Assembly: GCA_021464415.1 (NCBI GenBank)
Contig: CM038469.1
Location: 57,219,702 to 57,283,701, forward strand
Source: Lonicera japonica
Taxonomy: Eukaryota; Streptophyta; Magnoliopsida; Dipsacales; Caprifoliaceae
Direction: 5' to 3'
DNA: 64,000 nt
Shown here piece by piece: positions 37,851-53,214 of the stretch. The position numbers were made by a program, and so were the translations under genes. Under the pieces are notes generated by a model that saw nothing but the letters and a program-made list of their open reading frames with translations, did no database searches and had not been told where the DNA came from. Within the stretch, counting starts at the first letter, position 1; each line of letters opens with the position of its first letter.

Positions 37851-38918
37851 TCTTTCTAGTTATAGTATATTTAACACGTTAACACTACTCTAAAAAAAAT
37901 ATCCTCACTAAAAAAAGAGAGGGACAGAAAGAATGTCGAAGAATTTAGAAAAATGAAGACTTGGACAATGAATAATGAATAATGTTTTCAAAATTATTTT
38001 GCTTTAAAATCTTTACCCAATAAAAACCTTTTTTAATACAAGGCATGAATATATTACAATAAAAGGTGAACATAATAAAAAGTTCGACAACCATACCCTG
38101 ATTGTAACAAGAACAACAAAAATCAAACATACCCCCCCCCCCCGGGTGGTCCCCTCACAAAAACAACCCACCATGACCAAAATTACAGACCAAAATATCC
38201 TAAAATTATGAAAATAACCATAATTAATAACTTCATATTATCATTTCTCTGCCGAATACTCAACAAATTAATTAGAAAGAGTAGATGGACCAACAATAAT
38301 CTTGCATGTAATCTGTTGGCCTCATTCTTGTCCTCTTTTAGGTCGTAGATTCAATCTTCATGGACGTGGTTATCAAACCTTTTATTGCATCTACACTCAC
38401 TGTTGCGGTGGTATGTTCACCATTTGTTGTGGTAGTTATGAATTATAGAAAGATTTGATAATTTGTATGTATAAAAAAAATTTGTGTTGTAACATTATTA
38501 CGTGTTGTATAAAGAAAAAAATATATAGAAAGAGCAAATAAAAAATAAATGAAAATAAGTAAAAAGTAATTTAGTCACTACATATCAAATGTAATAAAAA
38601 CATATTTTGAAAAATGGAAATTAATGGCAACATTAAAAACTTAAACCAAGTAGATAAAGTACTTGAAAAAAAATGATTTCAGAGGTAAATTAGTGATTTT
38701 ACTGACCACCCTTATTTAAAAAGGAAATAAACTTCACTATCATCGTTGTAATAGTTGAATCTTATTAATGATAGTAAATTTTTATTTATAAAAATAAAAA
38801 ATGAAGAAGGAGAAAAAGCAAGTGATAATATTCACTTCCTAGTCAAAGGTGATGTTGACTTTAATAAAGAAGGATGAATACATTCAATTGCATACATTTT
38901 TGAAACACCTTGATGACT
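37851..38918. other. Left arm of a diverged inverted duplication, no gene
   Basis: 38200-38720 is matched in inverse orientation by 40830-41290 (for example AGTAATTTAGTCACTACATA versus TATGTAGTGACTAAATTACA). A C12 run ends at 38143. No coding sequence. Confidence 0.5.
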
Positions 38919-39052
38919 ATGAACTTAGAAATGGAGAGCAATTTAAAGAAATGGCCTTAAATCTTTGTATACTAACCCCTAATCGAATTTATTGGAATTC
39001 AGAAGTGAAAGAAATTATTTTATCTACTATTAGTGGCCAAATTGGCGTATTA
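38919..39052 (+). pseudogene. Plastid-derived atpB 3' end and atpE 5' part
   Basis: In one frame it reads [11 protein letters not shown], the C-terminus of plastid ATP synthase beta; in the overlapping frame it reads [19 protein letters not shown] then [15 protein letters not shown], the N-terminus of the epsilon subunit. This reproduces the atpB-atpE overlap of plastid genomes. The atpB stop TGA is TGG here. The match ends at 39052 and is joined directly to plastid trnL-CAA, which is not its neighbour in plastid DNA, so the insertion is a composite. It is non-functional in the nucleus. Confidence 0.8.
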
Positions 39053-39133
39053 TGCCTTGAAGAAGACTCGAACCTCCACGCTCTTTAGTACGAGATTTTG
39101 AGTCTCGTGTGTCTACTATTTCAGCACCAAGGC
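39053..39133 (-). tRNA. trnL-CAA: Plastid-derived tRNA-Leu(CAA), nuclear copy
   Basis: The minus strand starts GCCTTGGTGCTGAAAT and ends GTCTTCTTCAAGGCA, with anticodon CAA in GACTCAAAATC. It is 81 nt including the discriminator base, the plastid trnL-CAA length. Compared with the plastid sequence as I recall it there are about five changes, mostly G to A or C to T, as expected of methylated plastid DNA ageing in the nucleus. Acceptor and T stems still pair largely. It is probably not transcribed as a working tRNA. Confidence 0.8.
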
Positions 39134-40829
39134 ATCTTAAAAGTGAATGGTTGTTCCAAAAAAAACATACTAAGTATTCATAAAAATATTTAGAAGGGGA
39201 ATAGATATTGGTCAGCGTTAAAAGCTTTGTCATGTTGGGGAAATCTCTTTCTATCGGGAATTCAAAAAAAAAAAATTGTACGACAAACAAATAACAAATA
39301 TATCAAATTTCACAGTAGCAATAAGTCTTATATTTTTTATATCACTAATGTGTTGAAATTTGTGATTTTGTCAAACATGAGTAAATCAAAATCTCTTGCT
39401 CTTAAATTTAGGGAGGAGTATTTTACTACCCTTGTTACTTTTAGACTATAAACCTCTATTTGATAGCAACATGAAAATAATAAGAAAAATACTTGATTTG
39501 TGTAAGAAGTTGAGGCATGTGATGAGATACTTTTCATCGCATGTTCATTTTTATGAGCAGAAGTCATATATCTTTCATTATTTTTTATGAAAAAAATTTC
39601 TTCCTCAACAACCAAAGAAAAAATTTCCATTGAAAAAGTTACAAAGTAAGATGACATATCGCCACATATCCCAACTTATTTTTCAACTTCTCACAAAAAT
39701 CAATTATTTTTATTTTTATTTTTCATATTTTTATCAAACGGACCCTAAATCTCACATTGTGAAATGAGATCATCTCAAAGTAATATATAAAAATAAGGAG
39801 TTAGTTACTCCACCCATGGCCAATTAGTTTTAAGTTAGAAATTTCAAACTTTCATATTGCTACTATTTTTGTTTTGTCTTAAAAAATGACTGCTCCACAA
39901 ACGTAAATTACTGAACAGTACGACATTTTGTATTGTCTCCTAAAAACCGAGAAATATAGTTGGGGTCCGCACCTGAGTGTGTGCCCTGGGAATCGATCTC
40001 TTCATTTTCATTTAATTACTCCACTTGAATTGAATGCTTACATACTATCATATTAATGGGAACAGAAAAAAAGACCAACAGCACACGACATTATTGAACT
40101 CTCGCAATTCGCAAACTACAAAAATGAACGTGGAATTTGGTGCAACTAGCATATGAGGATTGTGTCTCAACAAAAACGGATATTCTGCTTTTTGGCGGAT
40201 AAAATTATAAAAAATATTTTTCTTCCTTACAAATCTTATCACCTAATTTTACTAGATGTACGTATTAAATGGATTGTACTCTTATTGTATCTTATGAACA
40301 TACAAATCACGTAATGCATGCCGGTAAGTTAGAATACTTGATAAGTGTAGCATTGCTCTAAAATTATTGGACTGCCGAGTATTCACTTGTATGGCTATTG
40401 GATCTAACACATTATTCACTTGTATGGCTATTGGATCTAACACATTATTTTGCCTTCTCTCTAATATTATATTAGAGTTCGGAACATCCAACTAAAAATC
40501 AATTGGCTATGAATAGAGTAGTTCTTTATTATTATATATTACTTTGGAAGGATATAATTTCATGATTTTCGATTTATAGTCTAGAAAATAATAGTGGTAA
40601 AATACTTCTCCCATAAATTTAAGAGTTGATATTTGATTAACTCATGTTTCACAAAATCACTAATTTCAACACAATTGATATAAAATAGAACTTATTGCCA
40701 ACGTAAAATTTTATACATTTGTCTATTCTTCCTTTTTTTATGAAACAAAAATTTAGTATCATCAATAAGATCCAACTCTTACAATGATAATAAAGAAGGG
40801 TCGTTTCTTTTTTTAATAAGCGTGGTCGG
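39134..40829. other. Centre of the inverted duplication, no gene
   Basis: AT-rich. A perfect 33 bp tandem duplication (ATTCACTTGTATGGCTATTG...) occupies 40381-40446. No coding pattern in the small frames. Confidence 0.5.
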
Positions 40830-42021
40830 TAAAAACACCAATTTACCTCTGAAATCATTTTTTTTCTAATAATTTATTATCTACTCAGTTTAATTTCTTA
40901 ATTATGCTATTAATTTCCATTAACGGAAATATGTTAATTTCTGTACCAAAATGATAATTTCCATTTTCGGAAATATGTTTTTATCACATTTGATATGTAG
41001 TGACTAAATTACATTTTACTTATTTTCATTTTTTCTCATTTGCTCTTTCTATTTTCCTTTTTTTTCTTTACACAAAGTAATAATTTTATAACACTACCTT
41101 TAAATTATCACAACTTTATTTAATTCAAAACCACCACAACAAAGGATGGACTACCGCCACCATAATAACGGTGAACATAAAAAAAGGTTTGACAATCACG
41201 TTTATATGAATTGAACCCATAACATAAATTAAATGGATTATATTATGATATAATGAAATAGAGCTCCTCGCCTACTATTCCCCAATAATTAGCGGTAGAT
41301 GGAAGTTATTATTTTAAAACCGCTTTACCCGAGATCGCAATCCCCGCTTTTTGGGGGGCAAAATAAAGGACTAAGAGGACGCTAGCGGACTACAAGACTA
41401 TTGGCCCATTTACTCTTTCAATTTAATTTGTTGAGTTTTCGGCAAAGAAATGATAATGTGAAGTTATTATGTATATTTTGCTTAGTTTTAGGATGCCATA
41501 ATTTGGTCATGGTGGCTTGGGCGGGGGAGGGTGTTATTTTTGTTGTCCTCGTGCAATGAGGTTTGGGTTCGAATCATATAAATGTGATTGTTGAACCTTT
41601 TGTTATATTAACTTTTTATTGTAATGAATTAATCATGCTTGGTATTAAAAAAAAATTAAAAGATTAATTGGTAAGGATATTAAGGCAAAAAAAAAATTTG
41701 AAAATTTTATTCATCGTCCACGTTTTCATTTGATTTTTTTTTCCTAAATTCTTCGACATTGTCTCTGTCCTTTTTTTTTCTTTAATGAGATTATTTTTTC
41801 ATTCATGCATGGGACGCACAATTCAAATTGAACAAACCATTTATTGTTGCCCAAACATTACACGTTTTGAACATAATATATAACAGAAACCCATGCCATT
41901 AAACTAGTAAAGAATAAATGAAATAAGGTGAACCTCTAGTGCACACCAAATTTAGTACATTAGTGAGAGAATGGTGGGAATTTATAATAATTATTGATGA
42001 TATATATATATATATATATAT
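40830..42021. promoter_or_regulatory. Original upstream region of copy C, now separated by a retrotransposon
   Basis: Inverted match to 36480-38720 upstream of B'. The end 41820-42000 is homologous to the region just above the B' promoter. The copia element has inserted at 42021 in a (TA)n run, so these sequences now lie 5.6 kb further from copy C. Confidence 0.55.
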
Positions 42022-42285
42022 TGTAGAAAACTTAAAGAGAGAAGTAAAGAATTGTTGATCTCATTAAATCTTGTATTGCTTACAATGGAGAAATGCCTTA
42101 TATATATATACAAGATAAAGAAGAAGCATGGCCTAAAGCATGGAGGAAAACATGGCCTAAAGTATGGAGGAAAACATGGAGGGGACAAGGAGGGAGACAT
42201 GGAGGAAAACATGGAAAAAGAAAAAGGAAAATAATGATGCTAATTTACACTTTAATAATACATGGTTAGCCTAATATTTCTAACA
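42022..42285 (-). repeat. 3' LTR of the copia element
   Basis: Same sequence as 47304-47567. Contains internal repeats of the type CATGGAGGAAAACATGGCC and a CTATATATATATAAGG-like TATA region on the minus strand near 42098-42112. Confidence 0.95.
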
Positions 42286-42298
42286 CCCCCCCTCAAAC

Positions 42299-45200
42299 TC
42301 AAGGTGGCATGTGAGATGTCATTTTGAGTTTGGAAAGCAAATTTTGAAATCGACCGGTGGGATGAACTTTAGTGAATATGTCCGCGGGTTGATCTATGGA
42401 TGAGATGGGTATGAGACGAATAGTTTTGCTGGATATATGCTGGCGAATGAAGTGACAGTCAATCTCAATATGCTTCGTTCGTTCATGGAACACATCATTG
42501 TGAGCAATCTGAATAGCACTTTGATTATCGCATCTAAGCATAGTTGGGAGACTTTGAGGAACTCCCATGTCCGAGAGAAGCCAACGGAGCCAAACAATTT
42601 CTTGAGTGGTGTCAGCCAGAGCACGATATTCTGCCTCTGTACTGGAGCGAGAAACTAGTGTTTGTTTCTTACTACGCCAAGATATAAGCGAATCGCCTAA
42701 GAATATGCAGTAACCGGTAGTTGATCGTCTGTCAGTTGGATCACCAGCCCAATCAGAATCTGAATACGCACGTAGTTCAAAGGAGGATGTAGATGAGAAC
42801 TGCAAGCCATGAAACATTGTTCCTTTAATATACCTGAGAATTCGAAGAACGGCAGTATAATGAGTGGATCGTGGAGCAGCCATAAATTGACTGACGATGT
42901 GGACGGCATGGGCAATGTCCGGACGAGTGACAGTGAGGTAGACCAGGCTGCCAACAAGTTGTCGATACAAAGTTGCATCACTAAGAGGAGTACCATCAAG
43001 AGGAGTAAGTTTGGTACTTGTTTCCAACGGAGTAGACGCAGTTTTGCAGTCGGTGATACCCGCACGACTGAGAAGATCAGAAGCATATTTGGCTTGGGAG
43101 AGATAGTAACCAGCAGAATCAGATAACACTTCAAGCCCTAAAAAATAGTTTAGACGACCGAGATCTTTCATCTCAAAATGACGACTGAGAGATTGTTTGA
43201 GTTCAGAGATACCACTAGTATCATCCCCGGTAATAATCATGTCATCTACATACAGAACCAGAAGTGTAATACCTGTAGTCCTCTTTCTGATGAAGAGCCC
43301 ATAGTCATAAGCACTAGAGGTAAAACCCATTGTTTGAATAGTAGAACTAAACTTTTCAAACCAGGCACGAGGGGCTTGTTTTAGACCATACAAGGCACGG
43401 CGGAGCTTGCACACTTGAGTGGAGGAGTGATGAAACCCTGGAGGAGGTTTCATATAAACTTCTTCTGAAAGATCACCATTTAGGAATGCATTCTTTACAT
43501 CCATCTGAAAAAGTTTCCATTTGCGAATAGCGGCAACAGCGATAAGGCTTCGGACAGAAGTTAGACGAGCTACTGGTGCAAAAGTTTCCTCATAGTCAAT
43601 GCCGTATTCTTGATTAAAACCCTTTGCAACAAGTCGGGCTTTGTATCGATCGATGGATCCATCTGATTTGGTCTTGATTTTGTACACCCATTTACATCCA
43701 ACTGCTGTCTTTCCTGGTGGAAGGTTGACTAATTCCCAAGTCTGGGCTTTTTCTAATGCCTGCAATTCCTCAGTCATTGCTTGCTGCCATAGTGGGTTAG
43801 AACTAGCCTCTTTATAAGAGGAAGGCTCATGGTGAGAGAAAATAGTGGAATAACAGTGATAGTCACGAAGATGATGAGGAAGTTGTCTTACCCGTGTGGA
43901 CTGACGAGGAATGGATTGTATGGCCGGATCAGTGGACGAGTCAGTGTCATTAGGATAGTCCGTGGCAGGCCCAGGAGATATGTTGATGGATGAATTAGGG
44001 TCAGGGTTTGGTGAGGTAGAGTCAGCGGGAAGGGAAATCTCACTTGATGAGGTAAAGTCAGGAGGTTCTGGTTCAGATGTGGGCGTAACAGATGTGTGGA
44101 GAGGATGGAGATCATCAGTGGAGCTAGTAAAAAAAGGGATAATGGTAGGATTGGAGACGTGAAATTTGGAAATGGATGAGAACATTTTGTGTTCCCAAAA
44201 TATGACATGGCGAGACACACGAAGTCGTTTTGAAACAGGATCCCAGCACCGATAGCCTTTATGTTCTATCCCATACCCTAGGAAGCAACATAGTCGAGAC
44301 CGAGGTTCTAGTTTTGAATGTTCATGAGGCTGGAGTAAGACAAAACAGGCACATCCAAAAACTTTGAGAGGATTATAGTCAGGAGTATTGCCATACAACC
44401 TCTCATAAGGTGATTGATTGTGGAAGGTAGGAATAGGATGGCGATTAATGGTATATACTGCAGTAAGAGCCGCTTCCCCCCAGAAGCGTTCAGGACATCC
44501 ACTAGATATGAGAAGTGTGCGGACAGTGTCAAGAATATGACGGTGTTTACGTTCAGCACGGCCGTTTTGTTGGGATGTACCAGGACAAGAATACTGAGAA
44601 ATGGTGCCTTGCTGACGTAAAAAATTTAAAAAGTTAGATTCTTTGTATTCCATAGCATTGTCAGCACGAAAAATTTTTATTGGTCGAGAAAACTGAGTTT
44701 GGATCATTTGAGCAAAATGGTAATATAGCTGTGGTAGTTCAGAGCGATTTTTCATGAGAAATATCCATGTAAAACGGGTGTAGTCATCTATAAAAACAAC
44801 AAAATATTTTGATCCTCCCATAGTATCGTGAGGAGAAGGTCCCCATACATCAGAATGAATAAGATCAAAAGCTGCGGAAGAAAGAGAAGTACTTTTATTG
44901 AAAGATAAAGCTGGTTGTTTTCCCAGTTGACATGACAAACATGAAATATTTTCCGACTTAACAGTTCCTAATCGACCAGTGGAAATAAGAGTTCTGAGCT
45001 TATCAATAGACATATGGCCTAACCGAGAGTGCCAAAGATCCATGGATGAAGTGGGAATGGTGGGAGCAGCAGCAAGAGTAGAGATGGGAACAGGTGGTGG
45101 TGTGCGAAGATGGATAAGCTCGAACATGCGACCAACTTTACGGCCTATCCCAATAACCTGTCCCGTCCGTGGATCCTGCACATGACAACCAGAAGAGGAG

Positions 45201-46414
45201 AATAAAACAGTAAGGCCAAGATCACAGAGTTGCCCAACAGATATGAGATTAATAGTCAATTTTGGTATGTGAAAAGTAGAGGGAAGAGATAACGTGGATG
45301 TTGATATATGGCCAATGTGGGTGACAGGTAAAGAAGAGCCATCAGCAGTTGTAATAGGAGATATGTGTGTGGTAGAATTTTTGGAGAGAAAAATTGTGGA
45401 ATCAGAAGTCATGTGATTGCAGCAACCGGAGTCAAAATACCAAGAGGTACCTGGAGTTACAGACATTGCATTAGCCGAACCAGATAAAACCTGTTTTAAC
45501 ATATCAGCAAGATCATTATTGGTGACGACTGGATTTGGATTGGATGGCTGTAAATTGGAGGCGGCAGCAGTAACAGACTTGGCATTAGATTTTCTGCCAG
45601 GATTCTTGTAGCAATCAGAACCCCAATGTTTTGGTCCACGCTTATGACAATACTTGCACACTCGTTTAGGACAATAGAGTAATACGTGGGTTGTTTCATG
45701 GCAATAGGTGCAGACATCGGATGATTTCGTGGATTTAGATTGTGTGACAGCAAGTACTTCGGATGAAATTTGAGAATTTGTACCAAGCCGAGTTTCTTCA
45801 AAATGGAGTGCGGTAACAACATCATCAAGAGTTGGTAGTGGGTGGCGATGCAAGAGAGACGCTCGGACAGTCTCAAACTTGTTATGAAGTGCCATGAGAA
45901 GAGTCATCACTTGCTGTTGATCTCTGTAAGCAATGAATTTGGAGGCATCGGTGGGACATGACCAGACGGGTTCTAAAGAGGCCAATTGATCCCAAAGGAT
46001 TTGCATTTCAGATAGAAATTCATCAATGGTTTGACCAGGTTGTTGACGTTTGGCATGGAGAGAAGTCAACAGTTGATACTGGTGAGCAAGATCCTTGGTT
46101 GTGTATCTAATTTTCAAGAAATCCCAAACTTCCTTTCCGGTTGAGAAGCGTCCAAATTGTTGACTGATGGTAGGAATTGAAGTATTGCGGCACCAAGTGA
46201 TAATATCACCATTTTTGGCAATCCAGTCATCTTGTCTTGTAGCATATTTGTCATCCGATTCATCTTGCTGTTGGGTTGGTGTGGTAACCTCTCCAGTAAT
46301 GAGACGCCATACTCGACGTGCTTGAAGGAAACTAGTCATGGCTTGAGACCAGTGAATATAGTTGGGCCCATTGAGAATGATGGAAATTGGGCGAGAGATT
46401 TCAGTGCGTTCCAT
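42299..46414 (-). CDS. Copia gag-pol polyprotein
   Basis: Single frame of 1371 codons from ATG 46414. The frame stays open 32 codons further up, but that part translates a poly-T run into lysines, so the Met of MERTEISRP is preferred. Counting from that upper end (residue 1 = codon at 46510): gag with zinc knuckle C267-x2-C270-x4-H275-x4-C280; protease motif FDSGCCNHM near 359; integrase HHCC (H494, H499, C524, C527) and D-D-E with D554, D617, E653; reverse transcriptase with YKARLVAKGFNQ at 957 and YVDD at 1088-1091; RNase H with YSDSDWAG near 1249 and TEAEYRAL near 1292. The domain order protease-integrase-RT-RNase H defines Ty1/copia. All key residues seen are present, so it may be mobile. 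Small frames on either strand inside it are shadows. Confidence 0.95.
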   Translation of the reverse strand: MERTEISRPISIILNGPNYIHWSQAMTSFLQARRVWRLITGEVTTPTQQQDESDDKYATRQDDWIAKNGDIITWCRNTSIPTISQQFGRFSTGKEVWDFLKIRYTTKDLAHQYQLLTSLHAKRQQPGQTIDEFLSEMQILWDQLASLEPVWSCPTDASKFIAYRDQQQVMTLLMALHNKFETVRASLLHRHPLPTLDDVVTALHFEETRLGTNSQISSEVLAVTQSKSTKSSDVCTYCHETTHVLLYCPKRVCKYCHKRGPKHWGSDCYKNPGRKSNAKSVTAAASNLQPSNPNPVVTNNDLADMLKQVLSGSANAMSVTPGTSWYFDSGCCNHMTSDSTIFLSKNSTTHISPITTADGSSLPVTHIGHISTSTLSLPSTFHIPKLTINLISVGQLCDLGLTVLFSSSGCHVQDPRTGQVIGIGRKVGRMFELIHLRTPPPVPISTLAAAPTIPTSSMDLWHSRLGHMSIDKLRTLISTGRLGTVKSENISCLSCQLGKQPALSFNKSTSLSSAAFDLIHSDVWGPSPHDTMGGSKYFVVFIDDYTRFTWIFLMKNRSELPQLYYHFAQMIQTQFSRPIKIFRADNAMEYKESNFLNFLRQQGTISQYSCPGTSQQNGRAERKHRHILDTVRTLLISSGCPERFWGEAALTAVYTINRHPIPTFHNQSPYERLYGNTPDYNPLKVFGCACFVLLQPHEHSKLEPRSRLCCFLGYGIEHKGYRCWDPVSKRLRVSRHVIFWEHKMFSSISKFHVSNPTIIPFFTSSTDDLHPLHTSVTPTSEPEPPDFTSSSEISLPADSTSPNPDPNSSINISPGPATDYPNDTDSSTDPAIQSIPRQSTRVRQLPHHLRDYHCYSTIFSHHEPSSYKEASSNPLWQQAMTEELQALEKAQTWELVNLPPGKTAVGCKWVYKIKTKSDGSIDRYKARLVAKGFNQEYGIDYEETFAPVARLTSVRSLIAVAAIRKWKLFQMDVKNAFLNGDLSEEVYMKPPPGFHHSSTQVCKLRRALYGLKQAPRAWFEKFSSTIQTMGFTSSAYDYGLFIRKRTTGITLLVLYVDDMIITGDDTSGISELKQSLSRHFEMKDLGRLNYFLGLEVLSDSAGYYLSQAKYASDLLSRAGITDCKTASTPLETSTKLTPLDGTPLSDATLYRQLVGSLVYLTVTRPDIAHAVHIVSQFMAAPRSTHYTAVLRILRYIKGTMFHGLQFSSTSSFELRAYSDSDWAGDPTDRRSTTGYCIFLGDSLISWRSKKQTLVSRSSTEAEYRALADTTQEIVWLRWLLSDMGVPQSLPTMLRCDNQSAIQIAHNDVFHERTKHIEIDCHFIRQHISSKTIRLIPISSIDQPADIFTKVHPTGRFQNLLSKLKMTSHMPP

Positions 46415-46464
46415 TGGCTTGGGTAAGAGGTTGCTGGAGAATGTGAAAGAAAATGAGTAGGACT

Positions 46465-46498
<34 letters not shown>

Positions 46499-46518
46499 GA
46501 GATAACACAAGACCAGAA

Positions 46519-46777
46519 GATTTAGGGGCTAGAATAACAAAACCAGAAAGTTTGGGGGCTAAAATAAGAAAATCAAAAGGTTTAGGGGCTAGAAAAGGAA
46601 AATAAGAAAGTTTAGGGGCTAGAATAAGAAAATAAGGAAGTTTAGGGGCAAGAATAATAAAATCAGAAGATTTAGGGGCTAGAATAATAAAACCAGAAAG
46701 TTTGGGGGCTAAAATAAGAAAAAACAGAAGGTTTAGGGGTCAAAACAAAAATATCAGAAAGTACAGGGGCGAAAGTG
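46519..46777. repeat. 30 bp tandem repeats in the copia leader
   Basis: About eight copies of a 30-base unit of the form AGTTTAGGGGCTAGAATAAG AAAATAAGGA with substitutions, in the untranslated leader between primer-binding site and gag. Function unknown; leader repeats may hold promoter, packaging or spacing signals. Confidence 0.85.
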
Positions 46778-46783
46778 TAAATA

Positions 46784-46860
46784 TATCTGACGGCGCTTGG
46801 AATATTCCGTCAAGTATGACGGCGTCTGGAATATTCCGTCAAGTCTGACGGCAAGTAAAC
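46784..46860. repeat. Tandem GACGGCG..GGAATATTCCGTCAAG repeat
   Basis: A unit of about 32 bases containing the palindrome GGAATATTCC is present about twice in the copia leader next to the ACGTGGC array. Confidence 0.75.
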
Positions 46861-46882
46861 GGCAGTTAACGGCTGACTGGAT

Positions 46883-47008
46883 GCCACGTGGCGCTGACGT
46901 GGCTGGCACGTGGCGCTGACTGGATGCCACGTGGCGATGACGTGGCTGACACGTGGCGATGACGTGGCTGACACGTGGCGATGACGTGGCAAGTAGGGCT
47001 GACGTGGC
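46883..47008. promoter_or_regulatory. Array of G-box/ABRE-like ACGTGGC motifs in the copia leader
   Basis: Five CACGTGGC motifs (first at 46885) alternate with five TGACGTGGC motifs (first at 46895), all in the same orientation, spaced about 10-13 bases apart. CACGTGGC is the G-box/ABRE bound by plant bZIP and bHLH factors; TGACGTGG is a bZIP (TGA/ABF-type) site. The array lies about 630-760 bases upstream of the TATA box of GH1 copy C. That it drives either the element or C is inference. Confidence 0.65.
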
Positions 47009-47303
47009 TTCTCTTCTCCACTGGGTGGCGCGTGAGGATGACGGGAATTGGCAGTGAAACTTCTGGTGGCGCGTGAAGGCGCGTGAGGGGCTGAATTTTG
47101 GTGATTCAAACGCGGTTTGTTTCGTCTTCTTAGTGAGAACAGTATTTTGTGATGGTTTCTGGATTTGGATATATATAATGGATGAACGAAGCTCTGGAAG
47201 TTCTGGGTATTTTGTTTTGGTGATGGTTTTGGGTGTTATGGCTTTGGTGTTGGAAAATCAGGACATGGAGGTGATAAAGGATTGGAAATTACCTCTGATA
47301 CCA

Positions 47304-47567
47304 TGTAGAAAACTTAAAGAGAGAAGTAAAGAATTGTTGATCTCATTAAATCTTGTATTGCTTACAATGGAGAAATGCCTTATATATATATACAAGATAA
47401 AGAAGAAGCATGGCCTAAAGCATGGAGGAAAACATGGCCTAAAGTATGGAGGAAAACATGGAGGGGACAAGGAGGGAGACATGGAGGAAAACATGGAAAA
47501 AGAAAAAGGAAAATAATGATGCTAATTTACACTTTAATAATACATGGTTAGCCTAATATTTCTAACA
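47304..47567 (-). repeat. 5' LTR of the copia element
   Basis: Copy of 42022-42285 with no difference seen by eye. It ends 72 bases before the TATA box of GH1 copy C. Confidence 0.95.
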
Positions 47568-47638
47568 TATATATTATTATCAGTGGTCCCTGCTCTTTCA
47601 CTTTTGATTATACGAGTCAAACCTAAATGGCTAAAAAC

Positions 47639-47646
47639 TATATAAA
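47639..47646 (+). promoter_or_regulatory. TATA box of GH1 copy C
   Basis: TATATAAA, 97 bases upstream of the start codon. Homologous to CTATATAG of B', where the leader between TATA and ATG has been lost. Confidence 0.7.
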
Positions 47647-47742
47647 CGGACCCTTCTCATTTTGATAGCCATAGCACTTGAATAGTTGTGAATATTGTAG
47701 CATATATACATATTCATAGCCGTAGCATTCTCGATCATTAAG

Positions 47743-53214
<5,472 letters not shown>

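Larger units (their letters stand above)
42022..47567 (-). mobile_element. Complete Ty1/copia LTR retrotransposon
   Basis: 5546 bp, minus orientation. Two 264 bp LTRs (42022-42285 and 47304-47567) starting TG and ending CA appear identical. A 5 bp target duplication TATAT flanks it. The primer-binding site TGGTATCAGAGG (47292-47303), complementary to initiator tRNA-Met, adjoins the 5' LTR; a polypurine tract GAGGGGGGG adjoins the 3' LTR at 42286-42294. One uninterrupted gag-pol frame fills the interior. Intact coding and identical LTRs indicate a very recent insertion and possible autonomy. It sits between the old upstream DNA and the core promoter of copy C, transcribed away from C. Confidence 0.95.

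Noticed and set aside
38849..38918. Extension of the atpE-like ORF upstream of the plastid match
   Set aside because: The codons before 38919 do not match atpB or any plastid protein I can recognise, so only 38919-39133 is claimed as plastid DNA.
42394..45876. Many ORFs of 60-145 codons on both strands inside the copia element
   Set aside because: Out-of-frame or antisense shadows of the gag-pol frame, with no independent family pattern.
46415..46510. N-terminal extension of the copia polyprotein with a lysine run
   Set aside because: It is the translation of a poly-T tract in the leader; the downstream Met (MERTEISRP) gives a normal gag start.
47073..47516. 147-codon plus-strand ORF next to and inside the LTR
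   Set aside because: It overlaps the primer-binding site and LTR, its tail is the translated CATGGAGG repeat, and the shorter left LTR copy reproduces the same tail.
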